From Sternotherus odoratus (taxonomy: Eukaryota; Chordata; Testudines; Kinosternidae): a DNA stretch of 64,000 bases. Location: positions 11,857,001 through 11,921,000 of the forward strand of contig JAVMKO010000006.1 of NCBI GenBank assembly GCA_032164245.1, written 5' to 3'. Below the pieces are notes generated by a model. It searched no databases. It saw only the letters and a program-made list of their open reading frames with translations, and was not told the DNA's origin. How positions within the stretch are numbered: the first letter of the stretch is position 1; each line of letters opens with the position of its first letter. The position numbers and the translations under genes were made by a program. Shown here one piece after another: positions 61,431 through 64,000 of the stretch.

Positions 61431-62597
61431 TACTTTGGGCTGAATTAAAACATAGCATATCTTTTAGATTATTAAATTTAATGAGAATTGTGCATCTAAA
61501 TCTCTTAGGTGACTTTGAACATCCAGCCTTTAATTTAATATGATACGTTATGTGGCATAAAATATTAACATTAGTAAGAGGCGCTGTTAGCATTCTGTTT
61601 TTCCTAGGACTCAGTTGCCAGATACCTACTTGTTGATGTTAAACCCAACCATTTCCCACGTAAAACATGCAAACTGTATCCAGTCTGCCCCAGACACAGA
61701 AATCACGATAAGATTTAATGCACAGAAAGACTAGAAATGGCAAACAACATGCTGTTTGTGACAGCCCCTGGGTCATACAGGCATGAGGACAGCATATCAA
61801 CCTGTGTAGTCGGGTAGGATGTTCCGGCTTGCTGTGAATATAGTAACAGGTACTATATAAGGGCATCTGAGGGCTAGAATTTCAGAATGATAAATCTCCA
61901 TACTGAGCTGCATTTGCATGCAAAATGCCTCAGTACAGTATTAAAGAAGTCAGTCAGAGATGGACTGACACCATTATGTGTGATGATAATAAGTGTCACC
62001 TTTCAAATTGTATCCTGCCTGTTTTGAAATAGAATGTTTGGGGCCTGATTCTCATTTAATAAAGCCCTTTGATATGACTCTGGTCATGTAAAAGTCCCTT
62101 TGGAAAATTTAGTTATTTATACTCACTCTAAGGCTCCACTACTCGGTCGAAGTGGTGCAAAGGGGCCTTACTGTAAACGAGATAGAGGCCCTTTATTTTT
62201 TTAGAGAGAAATAAAGTTAATTTTTCAGGCTTCTGCTTTAGCACTTGAGCCCCAGTGTCTGTGCACACTGAACACTCGCACTTCCAAAGCAAGACAGACT
62301 GCAGAACAGGACTGAATTTATACATAAAATATGAAGCAGAGGAGAAGGAGGCTCTTTGATCAGGTATCCAGTGGTTCAAATAATTTCCAAAGATGTTTAC
62401 TCTTCTTAAACAGGGATCACTTCAAAAGGATTTTCACAGCAGCCCAGCCATGAGCTTGGCAGTAATTATGCATCTTCCCAGAACTGCCCCAGCGGGCAGG
62501 CAGGCAGAAGTGCATTCCATCAGTGAGCAAATGGGAAGGGCTGATTCCCTTCCTTCCTTTGGATACCAAAAAACAGATACATTTGGGCTTGAGATAC
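61431..62597. other. Intronic sequence, no gene seen
   Basis: Nothing recognised. Confidence 0.4.
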
Positions 62598-62753
62598 CTA
62601 CTTTCTTGTCAAGAATCAGAGGGGTAGCCATGTTAGTCTGGATCTGCAAAAGCAGCAACTGGGCTAATACCCAAGCCCATGAAAGCTTATGCTCCAATAC
62701 TCTTGTTTGTCATTAAGGTGCCACAGGACACTCTGTCGCTACTTTCTTGTCAA
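62598..62753 (+). mobile_element. Foldback retroelement copy (family A) with 15-bp duplication
   Basis: The element at 62613-62738 lies between perfect copies of CTACTTTCTTGTCAA. It joins an antisense tail (GAGGGGTAGCCATG, TTAGTCTGGATCTGC) directly to a sense arm (AAAGCTTATGCTCCAATAC, TTAAGGTGCCACAGGAC), with the palindrome centre lost. Confidence 0.93.
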
Positions 62754-62998
62754 CTATAATTTCCTGGGGAAGTGCAGGAGGCCTGCTGTGCTACTCAGAG
62801 TCAGCAAACAGAACCAGAACAATTGGGTGGACCTTGATTTGTTGCACTGGATACCTTTGCTTGATGCAGTTTTGGTGTAATGCTGAATAAAACAAACCAG
62901 TGAGAATGTAAACACGCTCCTACTTCCCAGGGCTCTGGATGGGTTTTGTGAATGGACGGACCCATTCACATTTTTTTGGTTATATGGATGAACTGACA

Positions 62999-63155
62999 GT
63001 GGTCAATGCCAAGTGCCCCAGAAGGAATGAACAGAACAGATAATCATGAAGTGATCCATCTCTTGTCGCCTGTTCCCAGCTTCTGGCAAACAGAGGCTAG
63101 GGACACCATCCCTGCCCATCCTGGCTAATAGCCATTGATGGACCTCTCCTCCATG
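62999..63155 (-). mobile_element. CR1 3' fragment, antisense
   Basis: GCCAAGTGCCCCAGAAGGAA, CAGAGGCTAGGGACACCATC and GGCTAATAGCCATTGATGG match the 3' region of the CR1 at 18.7 kb. Confidence 0.85.
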
Positions 63156-63204
63156 AAACTTTGAGGTTTGGAAAAAAAAATGTTTTTCATTCTAAGCAGA
63201 GGCG

Positions 63205-63450
63205 GCCTAATATAGTGGATAGGTACTGGGCTGGGAATCCGGAGACTTGGGCTCTATTTCCGGCTGCTATGTGACCTTGGACAAGTTACTTCATCTAGAT
63301 GTGCCTCCATTTCTCCTTCCCCTCCTTTGTTTTGTCAATTGAATCCATTTTCTCTTTGGAAAATACTCTCTCATACAATGTTTTTGTACAGGGCCTATCA
63401 AAATGGGACCTGACCATGGTCGAGGCCTCTAAGAAGCACTGTAATACAAA
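63205..63450 (+). mobile_element. MIR-like SINE
   Basis: TATAGTGGATAGGTACTGGG, TATGTGACCTTGGACAAG and TACAGGGCCTATCAAAATGG follow the MIR order. The centre is diverged. Confidence 0.72.
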
Positions 63451-63608
63451 TAAGAAAAAGAGGAATTCTTTCTTTCCTTCTGGGTCCAGAAGTGGGCCTG
63501 CTAAAGCAGTAGGAGAGATGTTCTCATCTCTCCAGCATGACTGGAAACAGGCGAGTCGGTTATCATATGATTTCCAGCCACTTTTGCAAATCTAAGAAGT
63601 TCATGTAG

Positions 63609-64000
63609 CAGGGGTGGGGAACCTCCGGCCCGGGGGCCTTATACGGCCCGCCAAAGCATTCCATCCGGCCCACGTGCGTCCCTGGCCGGCGGCTCCCCGA
63701 GGCGCTTCCCGGCCCCTTTGCCGAGCCGCCCCCATCCAGGGCGGCTCCGCGCTCAGTGAAGAGGCCGGGAAGCGCCTCGGGGAGCCGCCGGCCAGGGACG
63801 TGCGCGGGCCGCCAGGCGGGGGCGGCTCCATGAGGCACTTCCTGGCCCCTTCGCCGAACACGGAGCCGCTCCCGCGCTGAACACGGAGCTGCCCCCGCCT
63901 GGCGGACCGGGGCGGCTCCGCGCTCGGCGAAGAGGCTGGGAAGCGCCTCGGGGAGCCGCCGGCCAGGGATGCGCGGGGGCCGCCAGGCGGGGGAGGGGGA
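63609..64000 (+). mobile_element. GC-rich hAT-like element, cut by the window end
   Basis: It begins CAGGGGTGGGGAACCTCCGG, a hAT-type terminus. The interior has a perfect 35-bp inverted repeat (63680-63714 and 63763-63797) and a direct repeat of about 170-bp period (63740 onward and 63911 onward). Reading frames on both strands are composition artefacts. Confidence 0.78.

Larger units (their letters stand above)
44073..64000 (+). other. PRKCH: PRKCH downstream intron, continues past the window
   Basis: It begins with the GTAAGT donor of the helix F exon. No FMTKNP-type exon, and no exon for the C-terminal AGC-kinase extension, was found by reading the rest of the window. The sequence is therefore taken as a single intron of at least 19.9 kb. 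A short exon missed by eye cannot be excluded. Confidence 0.7.

Noticed and set aside
44073..64000. Search for the next PRKCH exon (FMTKNP...)
   Set aside because: No matching translation seen by eye. It is probably beyond the window, but a translated search should confirm.

Overview
The window is vertebrate intronic DNA, most likely from a cryptodiran turtle. Three exons of one gene are recognisable, all on the + strand: the protein kinase C eta gene (PRKCH). They lie at 7632-7786, 42746-42884 and 43884-44072 and together encode the middle of the kinase catalytic domain, from the hinge through the catalytic loop, DFG and APE motifs to the helical C-lobe. They are separated by introns of 34,959 and 999 bp. 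The exon upstream of the first and the exon downstream of the third (beginning FMTKNP in other PKCs) were not found, so both ends of the window appear to be introns. The turtle assignment rests on two copies of a tRNA-derived SINE of the tortoise pol III type, a CR1 LINE with a long open reverse-transcriptase frame, and a dense set of short non-autonomous DNA transposons that I associate with turtle genomes.

Region by region: 1-7.6 kb is intron with small repeats, a foldback retroelement at 1.2 kb and a SINE at 7.1 kb. 7.6-42.7 kb is the giant intron. It holds a PIF/Harbinger-like MITE family, several hAT non-autonomous elements with 8-bp target duplications, a pair of direct 0.48-kb duplications (10.0 and 11.8 kb), a broken multi-domain gene of an uncharacterised animal family (17.2-21.8 kb) into which four other elements have inserted, a broken hAT transposase (24.5-25.7 kb) lying inside a 3.5-kb inverted pair, and solo LTRs at 20.6 and 30.6 kb. 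42.7-44.1 kb holds the other two kinase exons. 44.1-64 kb is intron again, with SINEs, LTRs (54.4 and 59.6 kb), a foldback DNA transposon with a second transposon nested in it (55.5-57.0 kb), and a GC-rich hAT element running off the end.

The most interesting signal is a family of short palindromic elements. At least five copies carry perfect 11-15 bp target-site duplications. The two arms are inverted copies of the same sequence with one arm truncated, which suggests a Penelope-like or other target-primed retroelement rather than an ordinary cut-and-paste MITE. The second is the nested, decayed gene at 17.2-21.8 kb, whose motif order survives across four insertions. Apart from the kinase exons, the CR1 reverse-transcriptase frame and the two pseudogenes, no convincing protein-coding gene was found.
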